This document shows, piece after piece, positions 62,297 through 64,000 of a stretch of 64,000 nucleotides of DNA. Within the stretch, counting starts at the first letter, position 1. Every line of letters starts with the position of its first letter. A program made the translations under genes and the position numbers. The stretch is from Lachnospiraceae bacterium (GTDB taxonomy: Bacteria; Bacillota; Clostridia; Lachnospirales; Lachnospiraceae): contig JAETQH010000015.1 in assembly GCA_021770785.1 (NCBI GenBank), positions 1 to 64,000 on the forward strand. Reading direction: 5' to 3'. The notes under the pieces are model-generated. The model made no database searches and was not told where the DNA came from. It was given only the letters and a program-made list of their open reading frames with translations.

Positions 62297-62802
62297 TAAA
62301 ATTTATCCTTCAACTCCAATATTTTTTCAATGGTCTGTTCCACATTCAGCTGATTTTCATCCACGATAAAATCAGCATATTTCTCGTATAACGGTACCCG
62401 TTCCTCATAGAGCCCCCGCAAATCCTGCCCATCCTTTAGTACCACGCCTCTTCCCCGGATGTCGCTCAAACGTTTCTCCAAGGTGTCATAAGGCAATTTC
62501 AGATAAATAACGTTTCCTATTTCTTTTAAATGATTCATGGCCTCCGTGCCGTATACCACACTGCCTCCGGTGGCAATCACCGCCCGTTCCGCCAATATAC
62601 CGCTGTTGATACGGTTCTCCACCTCAATGAAGCCCTCCGTCCCCACCTCGGCAATAATTTCATGCAATAGCTTTTTTTCCTTCTCCTGTATTACTAAATC
62701 CGCATCGATAAACCGGTATCCCAGTACCTTTGCAAGAACTACGCCGACGGTGCTCTTACCCACTCCCGGCATTCCAATCAGTACAATATTACTTTTTTTC
62801 AC
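62296..62802 (-). CDS. aroK: Shikimate kinase
   Basis: A 168-residue P-loop kinase phosphorylating shikimate for aromatic amino acid synthesis. Walker A GMPGVGKS (about residues 9-16), the DADLVIQEKE shikimate-binding region, and ATGGSVV are present. The start is GTG at 62802, preceded by GGGAGAG; a much longer reading to 62994 is rejected because it overlaps the upstream lipoprotein gene and adds a basic non-homologous tail. The stop overlaps the M23 start by one base. Confidence 0.94.
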   Translation of the reverse strand: MKKSNIVLIGMPGVGKSTVGVVLAKVLGYRFIDADLVIQEKEKKLLHEIIAEVGTEGFIEVENRINSGILAERAVIATGGSVVYGTEAMNHLKEIGNVIYLKLPYDTLEKRLSDIRGRGVVLKDGQDLRGLYEERVPLYEKYADFIVDENQLNVEQTIEKILELKDKF

Positions 62803-62874
62803 AAAAATCTCTCCCGTCCATCCTAACACCAGATTTTTCCTGTATTTTCCTATCTCACAGAATCGGAAAAAGGC

Positions 62875-62911
62875 ATCTGAACTATTTTCCCGAAAATAAT
62901 TCAGATACCCC
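62875..62911 (-). terminator. Hairpin after the PrsA-like gene
   Basis: ATCTGAACTATTTTC (62875-62889) and GAAAATAATTCAGAT (62892-62906) pair with one mismatch around a two-base loop. On the minus strand it is followed by GCCTTTTTCC. It lies 7 bases after the stop of the lipoprotein gene. Shares GGGGTATCTGAA with the repeat at 36538. Confidence 0.65.
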
Positions 62912-62917
62912 GCATTT

Positions 62918-63982
62918 TTACTGTAATTCTGTTGCGTTTTCCGTAGCCTCAACCGTTTCCGTACTCTCTTCCACCGTCGTAAAGAGATTGTCAAAGCTGA
63001 CAGTTTTCCATACTTTCTCGTCTAATTTCCATTCGTCTGACTCTTTAAAGCCCTCTAACGTCTCCTCATAGAAATCGTCCTGACGCGCTGAAATGATGGT
63101 TTGACGTGTGTTTTCGGTCGCCTCTTCGTCCAGTTCCGAATCGATACGTGCAACAAAATATCCGTTCTCCGTTTCAACCGCTCCTGTGGTTTCTCCCTCC
63201 TTGAGGTCTTTGATAGCAGCAAACAAATCCTCGTCCGTGCCTTCTCCGTCCTGAGTGAAAGTAGCAGTATTTACGTTATATCCATATGCCTCTGCGGCAT
63301 CCTCTAAGCTCTCTGTCTTTATGGCTTCTGCAAATTCTTCTGCTTTTTCTTTTACTGCTGTTGCCGCATCCTCAGCGTTCTCAGTACTTTCAGTGGAGTC
63401 CACGCCTACCACTCCTGTCATACTGCTCTCGGAAAATGCCACATAGCTGTAACTGCTGGTCTTTGCCTCTTCGTCACTGACCTCGGTATCCGCTCCTGCC
63501 ACAATGGCGTCCCGCATTTTACTCTGAATGGTGGTCAATGTGAGATATTCCTCGATGATTTCTTTAGTTGCCCCAAGGGCTTCAATGGCATCCTGGCTGT
63601 TGTCGCTCATAAACGTTTCCGCCGCCGCTGTGATTGCCGCCTTTTCCTCATCACTTACACTGATTCCGTAATCTCCCATATGAAGCTGCAGTGTGTACAT
63701 CTCCTGTATGGAAGTAATGGCGTCCTCCTTAAAGCTTTCCTCCATGGTGGTACCGCTCTGATACATATCGCTTGTCCATACGGTATCTCCAAAGAGCTGC
63801 CGGTAAAAATCATCTGCATTTGCCTGCTGCAATCTCACCGCAAAATTGGCAACACCTAACTTCACCGGTTCTCCGTTTAATGTGGCTACGGTCTTATCTT
63901 TATCTACTCCGCCGCACCCTGCTAAGAGGGATACTGCTGTTATCATACTTACAAAAAGTGCTGTGATTCTTTTTAATCTCAT
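62918..63982 (-). CDS. PrsA/SurA-like foldase lipoprotein
   Basis: A 354-residue extracytoplasmic lipoprotein from MRLKRITALF (AGGAGG 5 bases upstream), lipobox SLLAGC. An N-terminal SurA-like helical chaperone region (about residues 30-180) is followed by a divergent parvulin-type region starting SSYSYVAFSES. The usual parvulin active-site motifs are not clear, so it may act as a chaperone only. It is the first gene in this window of a unit leading to aroK and the M23 peptidase, and is followed by a hairpin. The C-terminal tail is acidic. Confidence 0.82.
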   Translation of the reverse strand: MRLKRITALFVSMITAVSLLAGCGGVDKDKTVATLNGEPVKLGVANFAVRLQQANADDFYRQLFGDTVWTSDMYQSGTTMEESFKEDAITSIQEMYTLQLHMGDYGISVSDEEKAAITAAAETFMSDNSQDAIEALGATKEIIEEYLTLTTIQSKMRDAIVAGADTEVSDEEAKTSSYSYVAFSESSMTGVVGVDSTESTENAEDAATAVKEKAEEFAEAIKTESLEDAAEAYGYNVNTATFTQDGEGTDEDLFAAIKDLKEGETTGAVETENGYFVARIDSELDEEATENTRQTIISARQDDFYEETLEGFKESDEWKLDEKVWKTVSFDNLFTTVEESTETVEATENATELQ

Positions 63983-64000
63983 ATGTTCCTCCTGCAATCC

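Noticed and set aside
62802-62994. N-terminal extension of shikimate kinase
   Set aside because: The added residues are basic and run into the preceding lipoprotein gene; the GTG at 62802 has a ribosome site and gives the family length.

Overview
The window looks like a chromosomal segment of an endospore-forming, low/medium-GC Firmicute, most likely a Lachnospiraceae gut anaerobe (inference). It carries spore genes (spoIIE, yabP, yabQ, a CotS-type kinase), the conserved hup-yabO-yabP-yabQ-divIC ... spoIIE-tilS-hpt-ftsH neighbourhood, Gram-positive promoters and Shine-Dalgarno sites, an S-box leader on metK, and tRNA genes without an encoded CCA beside a cca gene. No prophage, insertion sequence, rRNA or CRISPR array was seen.

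Layout. 0-4.6 kb: imperfect inverted repeat, two poorly known membrane-associated proteins, a secreted GH13 amylase lipoprotein and a 148-bp palindromic element. 4.6-11.2 kb: malQ-malE-malF-malG on the minus strand with a divergent LacI-type regulator; the intergenic region has two well-formed promoters and an AAAACGTTTT operator in the malQ spacer. No ATPase subunit is encoded here. 11.2-14.1 kb: MFS exporter and an XRE-TPR regulator. 14.2-19.8 kb: two P2-type cation ATPases; the first has a yybP-ykoY (Mn2+) riboswitch with terminator in its leader, so it is probably a Mn2+ exporter. 20-22.8 kb: truncated HTH gene, MarR-MATE efflux operon with a 14-bp-arm operator at the start site, GNAT. 23-24.9 kb: ibrA-ibrB pair (PAPS-reductase-like plus ParB-like). 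25 kb: tRNA-Leu(UAA) and tRNA-Tyr(GUA). 25.4-27.8 kb: MFS plus ArsR-type regulator with promoter and palindromic operator. 28-30 kb: HD-GYP protein. 30-30.8 kb: two near-identical 155-bp structured elements, each ending in its own intrinsic terminator, downstream of ftsH. 30.8-41 kb: the conserved sporulation/cell-division/stress cluster, interrupted by an aldo-keto reductase and a MATE transporter. 41-46.9 kb: phosphoglucomutase, PEGA lipoprotein, CotS-type kinase, cca. 46.9-50.2 kb: 1101-residue degenerate-ATPase/TPR/GAF/GGDEF protein. 50.2-50.8 kb: three tandem 81-83 bp repeats plus a second palindromic element. 50.8-57.8 kb: proS, pseudouridine synthase, a two-component system, a Uma2 nuclease-like protein, metK with SAM-I riboswitch. 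57.9-64 kb: second HD-GYP protein, murA, M23 peptidase, aroK, a PrsA/SurA-like lipoprotein.

Themes: starch/maltodextrin use (secreted amylase, uptake, cytoplasmic glucanotransferase, phosphoglucomutase), RNA-level control (Mn2+ and SAM riboswitches, a hairpin over the cotS-type ribosome site, candidate attenuators), and cyclic-di-GMP-type signalling (one GGDEF and two HD-GYP proteins). The least explained features are the duplicated ftsH-downstream RNA-like elements and the family of palindromic elements that share a conserved core but have different, internally complementary arms.
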